From the NCBI RefSeq assembly GCF_003097655.1, contig NZ_QCZH01000018.1, positions 16,340-80,339 of the forward strand: a stretch of DNA of 64,000 bases, in the 5' to 3' direction. The notes below the pieces were generated by a model. That model was not told the DNA's origin. It ran no database searches and worked only from the letters and a program-made list of their open reading frames with translations. Below are positions 36,476 through 45,360 of this stretch, piece by piece. Both the position numbers and the translations under genes were made by a program. How positions within the stretch are numbered: position 1 is the stretch's first letter; each line of letters starts with the position of its first letter. The DNA is from Flavobacterium laiguense (GTDB lineage Bacteria; Bacteroidota; Bacteroidia; Flavobacteriales; Flavobacteriaceae).

Positions 36476-38584
36476 CTAACTTATATAATTCCAAATATTT
36501 TTCTTTTTGGTCAATTCTATGAAAACCGCTTTTAGGATTGCATTTTCCGGTTTTTGCAAAGGCGCATCTTCTTTTAAAATCGTAATGGCATAGTTACGTG
36601 CCAAAAGTAAAATATCCCTGTCACGCACGATATCGGCAATTTGAAGGTTGAGTACGCCACTTTGTTGGGTTCCCATTAAATCTCCCGGGCCACGAAGTTT
36701 CAAATCGACTTCGGCAATTTCGAAACCATCATTGGTACTCACCATCGTTTCCATACGAGTTTTACTGTCGCTTGATAATTTGAAAGAAGTCATCAAAATA
36801 CAATAACTTTGGTCGGCACCACGTCCTACACGACCTCGTAACTGATGGAGTTGTGACAATCCAAAACGCTCTGCACTTTCTATAATCATCACAGACGCAT
36901 TGGGTACATTAACACCTACTTCAATAACCGTTGTGGCCACCATAATGTTAGTTTTACCTTCAGAGAAACGTTTCATTTCGGCATCTTTTTCGGCAGGTTT
37001 CATTTTTCCGTGAAGTATGGAAATAGAGTAGTGTGGCAACGGAAAATCTCGAGAAATACTTTCGTAACCATCCATCAAATCCTTGAAATCCATTTTTTCC
37101 GATTCCTGAATCAAAGGATAAACAATATAAATTTGACGACCCAAAGCAATCTCGTCCCGAATAAATTTCCAAACTTTCAATCGATTGGAATCAAAACGAT
37201 GCACGGTCTGAATGGGTTTTCTTCCCGGAGGCAATTCGTCAATAACCGAAATGTCTAGATCTCCGTACAAACTCATCGCCAAAGTTCTGGGAATAGGAGT
37301 GGCCGTCATTACCAAAATATGTGGTGGAATAACGTTTTTTTTCCACAATTTGGATCGTTGCTCTACTCCAAAACGGTGTTGCTCATCAATAACCGCTAAT
37401 CCTAAATTTTTGAATTTCACTTTGTCTTCCAACAAAGCGTGGGTACCAATGAGTATCTGCAAAGTACCGTTTTCCAGTTCTTCGTGTATGATTCTGCGGG
37501 CTGCAATTTTGGTCGAACCCGTGAGTATTTTTATGTTTATATTTAAGGAAGCTGCCAATTCCGACAATCCTATAAAATGCTGATTGGCCAAGATCTCTGT
37601 TGGTGCCATTAAACAAGCCTGAAAACCATTATCTAGAGCCAGTAACATACTCATAAAAGCCACAATGGTTTTCCCGGAACCCACATCACCTTGCAGCAAT
37701 CGGTTCATTTGGGCATTGCTTCCCATATCAGTTCTTATTTCCTTGATTACCCTTTTTTGTGCATTTGTCAATTTAAAAGGCAAGTGGTTTTTATAAAAAT
37801 CATTAAAAAAGTCTCCCACTGTCGTGAAAGGATGTCCTTTGATTTTATGTTTCCGAATCAAATTTTTAGTTATCAATTGCAACTGAATAAAGAACATTTC
37901 TTCAAATTTTAGTCGGAATTGGGCTTTCGCCAAAATTTCGGCACTTTTTGGAAAATGAATGTTGAATAAAGCGGCATTTTTAGGAATCAGCTTGAGTTCG
38001 CTTGTCAAATATGCAGGCAAAGTTTCGCTATACAATGCTTGCGTTTCCAGAAACAATTGTTGCATCATTTTGTTCACCACCCGATTCGTTATTCCGCGAT
38101 TGGTTAAGGTTTCGGTCGAAGGATAAACGGGTTGCATCGCCGAACGCAAACTTTTTTCGTGTTCGCTCAACAACTCAATTTCGGGATGCGCCATACTGTA
38201 TTGGTTCCCGTATTGTGTGCATTTTCCAAAAATGACGCACACTTCATTGAGCTTCAAACTTTCTTTAATCCATTTGTGTCCTTGAAACCAGTTGAGATCC
38301 ATTTGTCCCGTATCGTCAACAAATGTGGCTACCAATCGTTTTTGGTTTCGACCAAATTCAACTGTTTTGATATTGATGATTTTGCCAATAATTTGTACTT
38401 CGGCAACATTATTTTGCAACTCATTAATCTTGTAATAACGAGTTCGGTCGATATACCGATTTGGAAAAAAATTGACTAAATCTCTGTATTTAAAAATTCC
38501 CAATTCCTTACGCAACAACACGCCCCGATTGGGACCAACGCCTTTGAGGAATTCTATGGGAGTTTCTAGTAGGTTATTGGACAT
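36476..38584 (-). CDS. recG: ATP-dependent DNA helicase RecG
   Basis: Remodels stalled forks and branched DNA. The start chosen gives 702 residues beginning MSNNLLETPIEFLKGVGPNR, the conserved RecG N terminus. The frame stays open to an ATG at 38719, but the extra 45 residues are basic and unrelated to the family. The wedge OB domain (about 60-150) is followed by helicase motifs: Walker A GDVGSGKT (299-306), motif II DEQHRFGV, motif III TATPIPRT, and motif VI QLRGRVGRGADQSYC. The C terminus (DLKLRGPGDLMGTQQSG) is the RecG-specific region. It is transcribed divergently from the YhcH-family gene. Confidence 0.95.
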   Translation of the reverse strand: MSNNLLETPIEFLKGVGPNRGVLLRKELGIFKYRDLVNFFPNRYIDRTRYYKINELQNNVAEVQIIGKIINIKTVEFGRNQKRLVATFVDDTGQMDLNWFQGHKWIKESLKLNEVCVIFGKCTQYGNQYSMAHPEIELLSEHEKSLRSAMQPVYPSTETLTNRGITNRVVNKMMQQLFLETQALYSETLPAYLTSELKLIPKNAALFNIHFPKSAEILAKAQFRLKFEEMFFIQLQLITKNLIRKHKIKGHPFTTVGDFFNDFYKNHLPFKLTNAQKRVIKEIRTDMGSNAQMNRLLQGDVGSGKTIVAFMSMLLALDNGFQACLMAPTEILANQHFIGLSELAASLNINIKILTGSTKIAARRIIHEELENGTLQILIGTHALLEDKVKFKNLGLAVIDEQHRFGVEQRSKLWKKNVIPPHILVMTATPIPRTLAMSLYGDLDISVIDELPPGRKPIQTVHRFDSNRLKVWKFIRDEIALGRQIYIVYPLIQESEKMDFKDLMDGYESISRDFPLPHYSISILHGKMKPAEKDAEMKRFSEGKTNIMVATTVIEVGVNVPNASVMIIESAERFGLSQLHQLRGRVGRGADQSYCILMTSFKLSSDSKTRMETMVSTNDGFEIAEVDLKLRGPGDLMGTQQSGVLNLQIADIVRDRDILLLARNYAITILKEDAPLQKPENAILKAVFIELTKKKNIWNYIS

Positions 38585-38748
38585 TTTTCTTGTACGCTGA
38601 TTAAACGGATTTACTAAAGCAAAAAGACTGATGAAAACGGATTTTAATTTTTGAAGCGAAGATAGTTTTTTGTTTGGAAATTTGGAAATGAGATTGTTTA
38701 GGAAATTCTTATAATTCACAATACCTTTGAAATCAAAAAAAACACAAA

Positions 38749-39195
38749 ATGGTAATTGATAAAATTGAAAATTACAGATTATACAGTACCCTTACCAAAA
38801 GAATGGCTAAAGGATTTGAATTTATTACCAACACTGATTTAGTCACAATAGAGCCAGGGAAATACCAAATTGATAATGATGATGTTTTTGCAATCGTTCA
38901 AGAATATGATACCAAGGAAGAGCAAGATTGTGTTTTAGAAGGGCATCACAAATATATTGACATTCAATACGTTATTCAGGGTGTCGAACTTATGGGATTT
39001 ACCCCTTTGACTGATCAGGTTTCTGTTGAAGAAAACTTAGAAAAAGATTATACTTTCTATGAAGGAGATACTTCAATGCTTAGAGTTGAAGAAGGAATGT
39101 TTACTCTGTTCTTTCCTGAGGATCTTCATAGACCTGGAGTAAAAGCAGGTAAAATATCGAAAGTAAAAAAAGTGGTTGTAAAGGTGAAAATTTAA
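38749..39195 (+). CDS. YhcH/YjgK/YiaL (DUF386) family protein
   Basis: A 148-residue cupin-like protein of the family that includes EbgC and YhcH. The signature GHHKYIDIQYVIQGVE (metal-binding His in the beta barrel) and FFPEDLHRPGV are visible, with a C-terminal KVVVKVKI strand. Family members are linked to sialic acid and other sugar-anomer metabolism, but no sugar genes lie beside this one. It is cytoplasmic, lacking a signal peptide. Specific function is unknown. Confidence 0.88.
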   Translation: MVIDKIENYRLYSTLTKRMAKGFEFITNTDLVTIEPGKYQIDNDDVFAIVQEYDTKEEQDCVLEGHHKYIDIQYVIQGVELMGFTPLTDQVSVEENLEKDYTFYEGDTSMLRVEEGMFTLFFPEDLHRPGVKAGKISKVKKVVVKVKI

Positions 39196-39225
39196 TGATC
39201 TCATATTTATTGCCAATAAACACAA

Positions 39226-39233
39226 TACTTTTG
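39226..39233 (+). promoter_or_regulatory. -7 box for the DUF1697 gene
   Basis: TACTTTTG matches TAnnTTTG and lies 19 bases before the ATG at 39253. No good TTTG is seen at the expected -33 position. Confidence 0.5.
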
Positions 39234-39252
39234 TAGAACTAAAAAAATAAAA

Positions 39253-39798
39253 ATGACAACTCATCTCGCACTTCTTCGTGGCATTAATGTCTCTGGTCAC
39301 AATATGATAAAAATGGACGCTTTGAAAGCAACTTTAGAAGCTATTGGTTTTCAAAATGTGCAAACGTATATACAATCCGGGAATGTTTTTGTGGATACTG
39401 AAGAGGAAAATTCGGCAAAAGTCGGATTCCAAATCAAACAGGAAATTTTCAAGACTTTTGGACACGAAGTGCCTATCGTGGTTATTGGCAGGGAAGATTT
39501 GGAAGCCTGCTTAAGGAACAATCCTTTTTTGAAGGAAAAAGAGTTGGATATTAAGAAACTGTATGTGGCGTTTGTTTCTACAACTTTGAGAAGCGACAAT
39601 ATCAATGATTTAAAAATTAGCCAGTTTAAACCCGATGAAGCAAGTATAGATGCCAACAGAATTTATATTAAATATGCTGTGGGAGCTGGAAAAACAAGAT
39701 TTGACCAAAAATACATCGAGAAAAAACTAAATGTAACGGCAACGATTCGAAATTGGAATACCGTGACACAATTGTTAAAAATGTATGAGGAAAAGTAA
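39253..39798 (+). CDS. DUF1697 domain-containing protein
   Basis: The 181 residues show the family start HLALLRGINVSGHNMIKM and the motif NVQTYIQSGNVFVDT, followed by a C-terminal region with TRNWNTV-like sequence (TIRNWNTVTQLLKM). It is a small cytoplasmic protein of unknown function that is widespread in bacteria. It shares a bidirectional terminator with the opposing Dph6-like gene. Confidence 0.9.
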   Translation: MTTHLALLRGINVSGHNMIKMDALKATLEAIGFQNVQTYIQSGNVFVDTEEENSAKVGFQIKQEIFKTFGHEVPIVVIGREDLEACLRNNPFLKEKELDIKKLYVAFVSTTLRSDNINDLKISQFKPDEASIDANRIYIKYAVGAGKTRFDQKYIEKKLNVTATIRNWNTVTQLLKMYEEK

Positions 39799-39846
39799 AA
39801 ATACAAACTTTTATACTTTTTAATTGAATTTTCAGCAAAATAGCCT

Positions 39847-39886
39847 AAAAAAGCTCCGTAATCGTACGACTACGGAGCTTTTTTAG
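39847..39886. terminator. Bidirectional terminator between DUF1697 and the Dph6-like gene
   Basis: A perfect 13-14 bp stem (AAAAAAGCTCCGTA at 39847-39860 with 39871-39884), a 10-base loop, and A/T runs on both ends. It ends both convergent genes. Confidence 0.93.
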
Positions 39887-39890
39887 ATAA

Positions 39891-40628
39891 TTATTTAACT
39901 AATAAATCGCAATACCAAAATCCGAAGTCAAAAGCATCCGATGCAGATGTATCGCAAGCCGTGTCTGAAGAATCTTCCTCTTTTGGTTTTTCATATTTGC
40001 GATAGACCACTTCACCTACTTCAAATTCAATAGGTTTTGAGAAAATTGGTCCATCAAAAGTAAACGAATGGAATTCTCCATTTTCTCCGCAAACGTCAAC
40101 ATTTTCGGGTAAATCATTAATGAAATCTTGATCAATCACCCGACCCACAAAACTTTTGTCCAAAAAGCGTTCGTTGACACAAACCACAATGGTCTTGAAT
40201 CCCAAAGCAATGAATTCCTGAATCAAATCGAGAGTTGGAACTTTCCATAGCGGAAATACTCCCTCAAAACCAATTTCGGCCAATTTGTCTTCTCGGTATT
40301 TTCTAAGATCTTCCAGAAAAATATCTCCAAAAACAGAATGTGTAATCCCTTGTTCTTTTAATTTGGAGAGTGTGTTTTGCATAACGGCCTCATACACTTC
40401 CATCGTTGGCATTTCGGGAATTTGCATAATTTCAAGAGGTAATCCAATGCTTTGGGCTTGTTGTTCCAGCAATTCCACCCGAACGCCATGCATGGAAATA
40501 CGCTGAAACTGTTGGTTAACACTCGTTAACAAGCAGCTAATTTCATATTCCTCGTCTTGTAATATTTTATACAGTGCTAAAGCAGAATCTTTGCCGCTGC
40601 TCCAATTAAATAGGGCTTTCTTTTTCAA
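39891..40628 (-). CDS. Dph6-like ATP-pyrophosphatase (diphthine-ammonia ligase family)
   Basis: A 245-residue protein with an adenine-nucleotide alpha-hydrolase fold. The PP-loop SSGKDS (10-15) follows the start MKKKALFNW. Family stretches include HGVRVELLEQQAQ, VFGDIFLEDLRKYRE and DVCGENGEFHSFTFDGP, as in Dph6 and archaeal DUF71 proteins. Bacteria lack diphthamide, so the real substrate is unknown; an amidation or ligation role is inferred from the fold. The C terminus carries an acidic, Asp/Ser-rich tail. Confidence 0.87.
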   Translation of the reverse strand: MKKKALFNWSSGKDSALALYKILQDEEYEISCLLTSVNQQFQRISMHGVRVELLEQQAQSIGLPLEIMQIPEMPTMEVYEAVMQNTLSKLKEQGITHSVFGDIFLEDLRKYREDKLAEIGFEGVFPLWKVPTLDLIQEFIALGFKTIVVCVNERFLDKSFVGRVIDQDFINDLPENVDVCGENGEFHSFTFDGPIFSKPIEFEVGEVVYRKYEKPKEEDSSDTACDTSASDAFDFGFWYCDLLVK

Positions 40629-40696
40629 TGGTAATGTGTTAATTTATTTCGGTAGTAAACTTACAATTTTAGTTCGATTTGTTGGTCAAACCTTTG

Positions 40697-40704
40697 TAAC
40701 TTTG
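40697..40704 (+). promoter_or_regulatory. -7 box for the M1 peptidase gene
   Basis: TAACTTTG matches TAnnTTTG and lies 28 bases before the ATG at 40733. TTTG at 40678-40681 is too close (15-base spacer) for an ideal -33 box. Confidence 0.5.
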
Positions 40705-40732
40705 GATAACATAAGCGTCAAATTCAATTTTA

Positions 40733-42796
40733 ATGAAATACCTTTTCCTGTTTCTATCCACATTTGCATTCTCACAACAAACCAAATCGGTTGATTTTAA
40801 AACCGTTAATGGGCATATTAACATCAACCCAAATAATAAAAGTGTTAGTGGTGCTGTAAAGTATACGTTTGAAGTGTTGAAACCCATTGATACCATTAAA
40901 ATTGACGCACAAAACATGACCTTTTCAGCAGTGGTACTGAATGATAGCAAGATTCCATTTATAACTAATGGAAAAGAATTGCTATTGATTTATCCGTTTC
41001 AAAAAGGTGAAAATTACGTTCGGTTTTCATACGAGGCAAAACCCAAACAAACGATGTATTTTGTGGGTTCAGAAGCCACAAATAATTTGCAAATCTGGAC
41101 ACAAGGACAAGGAAAATATACTAGTCATTGGTTTCCGAGTTTTGACGATGTCAATGAGAAAGTGATTTTCAATATGGATGTTACTTTTGATTCCAAATAT
41201 CAAGTGTTATCCAACGGTATTTTAAAAAACAAAATCGAAAATAAAGATCTGACGCATTGGAATTATCGAATGAAAAAACCAATGAGTTCCTATTTACTGA
41301 TGGTTGCCATCGGAAAATTTGAAAGGAATACGCAAAAAGCAAAATCAGGAACTCCATTAGAAATGTATATCGCCCCGAATGACTTGGGTAAACAGGAACC
41401 GACCTATCGCTATTCTAAAGAAATATTTGATTATCTGGAAAAAGAAATTGGTGTGAAGTACCCTTGGAAAATCTACAGACAAGTACCTGTTTCCGAATTT
41501 TTATACGCAGGAATGGAAAACACAAGCTCCACTATATTTACTACTCGTTATCTGGTCGATGCCATTGGTTTTGAAGATCGAAGTTACACCAATGTTAATG
41601 CCCATGAACTGGCTCACCAATGGTTTGGAGACTTAATCACTGCCCAAAGCGGAAAAGACCATTGGTTGCAAGAAGGTTTTGCAACCTACTATGCTTTACT
41701 GGCTGAGAAAAAAATCTATGGAGACGATTATTTTTATTCCAAATTATACGAATCATCAATGCAACTCAAACAAGCAGCCAAAACAGATACGATTCCGGTG
41801 CTGAATGCCAAAGCGAGTTCTTTGACATTTTATCAAAAAGGCGCTTGGGCGTTGCATGTTTTAAAAGAAGGAATAGGGGAGAAAGCCTTTAAAAAAGCCG
41901 TGAAGAATTACCTTTTGAAATATGCTTATCAAAATGTGACTACTCAGAATTTCTTTGATGAAATAAAGAAAGTGTCTGATTATGATCTAAAAAACTTTAG
42001 TAAAGTATGGCTTGAAACATCTGGATTTAATAGTGAGATTGCCAATGTTTTATTAGTAAAAAACAATGCAATGAAAGTCCAACTCGAAGTGGCTAAATTG
42101 AGAAATAAAACACTTGCCGAGAAACAGGCTTTTTTCGAAAAAACATTACAATCCGATGTGTATTTTACCGTAAAAGTATCTATTGTAAGTCAACTCATGA
42201 AAGAGAAATTTGAGGATAAAAAACAATTATTGCGATTGGCATTGCAAACTCAAAACCTTCAGGTACGCCAAGCGGTAGCAAATACTCTTCAAAAAATACC
42301 CAAAGAGTTCAGAAATGAATTTGAAACATTACTGAATGACAAATCCTATCAAACGCAAGAATCTGCACTATACTATTTATGGAATAGCTTTGAAAATAAA
42401 AGAGTCGATTATTTAGAAAAAACAAAAAACTGGATAGGTTTTAATGATTTCAATCTCCGAATTCTATGGCTGTCATTGGCTGTTTCAACGCCAGAATATT
42501 CAGCCAACAAAGAAACGTATCTCCAGGAATTGATTAACTATTCATCTCCAAATTATGAAGCCACAACCCGACAAAATGCGTTGGAATATCTAATCAACTT
42601 CAATGTTATTAATGAGGCAGTTTTAAAAAATTTAGTAAATGCTACTACCCATCATATGTGGCAATTTTCTAAATTTGGAAGAGATAATATTCGACTTTTA
42701 TTAAAAAAATCCGAAATGAGAACCGCTTTCCAAACCATATTACCCAGTTTAAACGAAAAAGAACAATTTCAATTGGATCGATTGTTGAAGGAATGA
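40733..42796 (+). CDS. M1-family zinc metallopeptidase (aminopeptidase N-like)
   Basis: An exported zinc peptidase of 687 residues. It starts with a signal peptide (MKYLFLFLSTFAFSQ). The N domain is beta-rich. The substrate-binding loop reads YAGMENTSS (variant of GAMEN). The zinc site is HELAH (291-295) with the third ligand E314 in LQEGFATYY, exactly the HExxH-x18-E layout. The C-terminal third is alpha-helical with HEAT-like repeats (LQVRQAVANTLQKIP). It probably trims peptides in the periplasm. It seems monocistronic. Confidence 0.95.
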   Translation: MKYLFLFLSTFAFSQQTKSVDFKTVNGHININPNNKSVSGAVKYTFEVLKPIDTIKIDAQNMTFSAVVLNDSKIPFITNGKELLLIYPFQKGENYVRFSYEAKPKQTMYFVGSEATNNLQIWTQGQGKYTSHWFPSFDDVNEKVIFNMDVTFDSKYQVLSNGILKNKIENKDLTHWNYRMKKPMSSYLLMVAIGKFERNTQKAKSGTPLEMYIAPNDLGKQEPTYRYSKEIFDYLEKEIGVKYPWKIYRQVPVSEFLYAGMENTSSTIFTTRYLVDAIGFEDRSYTNVNAHELAHQWFGDLITAQSGKDHWLQEGFATYYALLAEKKIYGDDYFYSKLYESSMQLKQAAKTDTIPVLNAKASSLTFYQKGAWALHVLKEGIGEKAFKKAVKNYLLKYAYQNVTTQNFFDEIKKVSDYDLKNFSKVWLETSGFNSEIANVLLVKNNAMKVQLEVAKLRNKTLAEKQAFFEKTLQSDVYFTVKVSIVSQLMKEKFEDKKQLLRLALQTQNLQVRQAVANTLQKIPKEFRNEFETLLNDKSYQTQESALYYLWNSFENKRVDYLEKTKNWIGFNDFNLRILWLSLAVSTPEYSANKETYLQELINYSSPNYEATTRQNALEYLINFNVINEAVLKNLVNATTHHMWQFSKFGRDNIRLLLKKSEMRTAFQTILPSLNEKEQFQLDRLLKE

Positions 42797-42826
42797 AGAT
42801 TTAAGAATTTTGAGTAACGATTTAAG

Positions 42827-42842
42827 TCCCGAAACTTCGGGA
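42827..42842. repeat. Small TCCCGAA hairpin in the M1-patatin spacer
   Basis: TCCCGAAACTTCGGGA forms a short stem with the same TCCCG/CGGGA ends as hairpins at 1381, 14465 and 17881. It lies 31 bases after the M1 peptidase stop. There is no T tract, so terminator function is doubtful. Confidence 0.4.
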
Positions 42843-42902
42843 TCAGATTTCTTAAAATCAAATAAATTCAATTTTTCAATCTAAACTCTAAATTCTAAAA
42901 TT

Positions 42903-43802
42903 ATGAGGGCATTAGTTATATCTGGAGGTGGTAGTAAAGGCGCATTTGCGGGGGGTGTCGCTCAGTATTTGTTGCAAAACAAAGGGCGTACCTACGATTT
43001 GTTTATCGGTACTTCAACAGGGAGCTTGCTAATTCCGCATCTGGCTTTAGGAAATATAGACAAACTCCATTCTATCTACACGAATGTCAGTATGGCACAA
43101 ATTTTTGATATTAACCCATTTATTATTAAAAGCAAAAAGGGAATAAAATTTGTAACAATTAACCACTTCAATGTAATTCGGCAATATTTAAGAGGAAAAA
43201 GGACATTTGGGGAAAGCAGAAACCTTCAAAAATTCATCAAGAACAATCTATCGGTTTCCGAATTTGAATACTTACAATCCTTACCAACAGATGTAATTAT
43301 AACAGTCACCAATATTTCTAAAAATGAAGCCGAATATAAATCGATCAAACAATGTACCTATGATGAATTTTGCGATTGGATTTGGATATCGAGTAATTAC
43401 ATTCCGTTTATGAGTTTGGTCAGAAAAAATGGTTGCGAATATGGTGATGGAGGCTTTTCCAGTTTGGTTCCCATTAGAGAAGCGATTCATCGCGGAGCAA
43501 CCGAAATTGATGTTATTATTCTAGAAACGGAGATCACACTTACCAAAACAATTTTAGGAAAAAATCCTTTTTCACTAATGATCGATTTGTTTTTATTTTC
43601 CTTAGATCAGCTTGGTAAACATGATGTATCGATTGGGAAATTATCAGCCATAAACCATAACGTAAAACTCAATTTATACTACACACCAACCAAACTAACC
43701 AACAACGCACTCATTTTTAATCGAAAAAAAATGAAAAAATGGTGGTTGTTAGGCTTTAAATACGCACAAAATAAGAGTGAAATCATGTCTGAAATTAGAT
43801 GA
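42903..43802 (+). CDS. Patatin-like phospholipase
   Basis: A 299-residue serine acyl hydrolase. The oxyanion loop SGGGSKGAFAGG (about 6-17), the nucleophile elbow GTSTG with S38, and the catalytic Asp in YGDGG (D182) form the Ser-Asp dyad of patatins. There is no signal peptide, so it is probably cytoplasmic or membrane-associated. The C-terminal part is basic (NRKKMKKWWLLGFKYAQ). Lipid substrate is unknown. Its stop is 32 bases from the end of the convergent DUF gene. Confidence 0.92.
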   Translation: MRALVISGGGSKGAFAGGVAQYLLQNKGRTYDLFIGTSTGSLLIPHLALGNIDKLHSIYTNVSMAQIFDINPFIIKSKKGIKFVTINHFNVIRQYLRGKRTFGESRNLQKFIKNNLSVSEFEYLQSLPTDVIITVTNISKNEAEYKSIKQCTYDEFCDWIWISSNYIPFMSLVRKNGCEYGDGGFSSLVPIREAIHRGATEIDVIILETEITLTKTILGKNPFSLMIDLFLFSLDQLGKHDVSIGKLSAINHNVKLNLYYTPTKLTNNALIFNRKKMKKWWLLGFKYAQNKSEIMSEIR

Positions 43803-43834
43803 GAGTAGAGCTGCTTAGAAACTTTCAAAAAAAC

Positions 43835-44356
43835 CTACCACATCTGGCTCACTTCTCTTTTAATATAAGCTAATGCCGCATTACTTGGCGTTTGTTTTTC
43901 AATCAGTTCGTTCAAAAGCACTTCTCTCAAACTATCTGCATTAGTAACAGCATCCATCATCATTCCTTTGCGAATCATCTGAATCGTAGCATTTTTGGCA
44001 GTGGTAATGATAGTCCAGCACTCGTCGGTCATGTAAATTTGTTGGGCTAAATTGTGTTCAAATTCTTGTTCGATTTGAGCGATTACAAAATTGCAATAGT
44101 CATTTTTATCGTTAGAAATAGGCGAAATTCTAGTCAATAAATTGGTCAGACTCATGCGTTCCAAAAATAAGGCCATCCGTTCGTAAGCCTGTAAACGCAA
44201 GGGCATCGCATTTTTTTGAGCCTCTTTGCTCAATAAATAACGGCGTCTTCCTTCTTCGTTTTTGGTGTGAACATTAAAAAAATTATAGGCAACCAGTCCA
44301 GTGATAATAGCAGGTACAGTATAACTCAGTAATTCTAGTATTTTTGATGTGTCCAT
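43835..44356 (-). CDS. Conserved flavobacterial membrane-anchored protein of unknown function
   Basis: A 173-residue protein with one N-terminal membrane segment (about 7-25, LLSYTVPAIITGLVAYNFF) and a helical cytoplasmic domain. The stretch AMPLRLQAYERMALFLERM is prominent, followed by IEQEFEHNLAQQIYMTDECW and a C-terminal LAYIKREVSQMW. I recognise the type as common in Flavobacteriia (I believe it is named DUF7935) but know no function. It is convergent with the patatin gene. Confidence 0.8.
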   Translation of the reverse strand: MDTSKILELLSYTVPAIITGLVAYNFFNVHTKNEEGRRRYLLSKEAQKNAMPLRLQAYERMALFLERMSLTNLLTRISPISNDKNDYCNFVIAQIEQEFEHNLAQQIYMTDECWTIITTAKNATIQMIRKGMMMDAVTNADSLREVLLNELIEKQTPSNAALAYIKREVSQMW

Positions 44357-44459
44357 TTTTGTTTCTATTTAAAAAAAGCAAAAATAATCTTTTTTGCATC
44401 TAAATCAATACCTAAATTAGGGCAATAATAAAAAACGGATTGGTATTTTTGTAATCTCT

Positions 44460-44519
44460 CGCAAAGGCGCGGAGTCGCAAAGAAAACAGTTTTGAACTTT
44501 GCGACTCCGCGCCTTTACG
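44460..44519. repeat. Near-perfect inverted repeat, CGCAAAG family copy 2
   Basis: Arms 44460-44482 and 44497-44519 pair at 22 of 23 positions with a 14-base loop. The left arm reads CGCAAAGGCGCGGAGTCG and ends CAAAG. GC content is far above the surroundings. It lies between the divergent DUF gene and TSUP gene, so it is unlikely to be a terminator. It shares the CGCAAAG word with 31867-31949. Confidence 0.7.
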
Positions 44520-44592
44520 GGACAAATAGTGCCAAACAAAAATGACATTCCGCTGAACTCGACAAAATTTATACCAAATTGAAATTAATTAT

Positions 44593-45360
44593 ATGGAAAC
44601 CTACATCATTGTATTACTTTGTTTAGCCGCCTTTTTCGCAGGATTCATAGATGCCGTTGTTGGTGGTGGCGGACTCATACAAACGCCCATGGGACTTATA
44701 CTATTGCCCAATCTGCCCGTGTCTACCGTGATAGGATCCCTAAAAATCCCATCCTTTAGCGGAACCGCATTTGCGGCTTACCAATACATGAAAAAAGTCG
44801 ACATCAATTGGAAAATCTTGGGTGTCATGATGCTCTTGGCATTTCCATCCGCATTTTTGGGATCGACATTATTGACTTATGTGAGCAATGATTTCATGAA
44901 ACCTTTATTGCTCGTGGTACTTTCACTACTAGCTATTTATACGTATGCCAAGAAGAACTTCGGACAACAACAAGTCAAAGATATCTCGCCAAGAACCCAA
45001 ATCTTGAATGCCGTAGGAATCAGTTTTGTGGTCGGTTTTTATGATGGATTCATAGGTCCTGGCACCGGAAGCTTCTTCGTGGTGGCCTTCATCGCCATTA
45101 TGGGATTTGACTTTTTGCACGCCTCTGCCAATGCCAAAATGGTCAACCTCGCCACAAATTTTGGTTCCATCTGTTTGTTCATGCTCAAAGGCAAAATCAT
45201 TTGGGCCGTAGCCTTACCTATGGCGGCCAGCAACGCAATAGGTGGCTGGATAGGCGCCAAACTAGCCATCAATCGAGGAAACAAATTCATCCGAATCTTC
45301 TTTTTAGTCGTCGTGATAGGCACACTGCTTCGTTTTGCCTACGACGTCTTTTTCAAATAA
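44593..45360 (+). CDS. TSUP-family (TauE/SafE) membrane transporter
   Basis: A 255-residue inner-membrane protein with about eight hydrophobic segments. The family motif GFIDAVVGGGGLIQTPMG occurs near the N terminus and its repeat GFYDGFIGPGTGSFFVV begins the second half, showing the inverted two-half design. Family members export sulfite, sulfoacetate or related organic anions; the substrate here is unknown. Compared with its neighbours the gene uses many more C-ending codons (TTC, ATC, GCC), so it may be a later arrival or under different selection. Confidence 0.9.
   Translation: METYIIVLLCLAAFFAGFIDAVVGGGGLIQTPMGLILLPNLPVSTVIGSLKIPSFSGTAFAAYQYMKKVDINWKILGVMMLLAFPSAFLGSTLLTYVSNDFMKPLLLVVLSLLAIYTYAKKNFGQQQVKDISPRTQILNAVGISFVVGFYDGFIGPGTGSFFVVAFIAIMGFDFLHASANAKMVNLATNFGSICLFMLKGKIIWAVALPMAASNAIGGWIGAKLAINRGNKFIRIFFLVVVIGTLLRFAYDVFFK

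Noticed and set aside
38585..38719. N-terminal extension of RecG to an upstream ATG
   Set aside because: The extra 45 residues are basic and unlike RecG, while MSNNLLETPIEFLKGVGP is the conserved family start.
44460..44519. GC-rich hairpin considered as a tRNA or structured RNA gene
   Set aside because: It is a simple two-arm palindrome without cloverleaf elements, anticodon loop or T-loop consensus.
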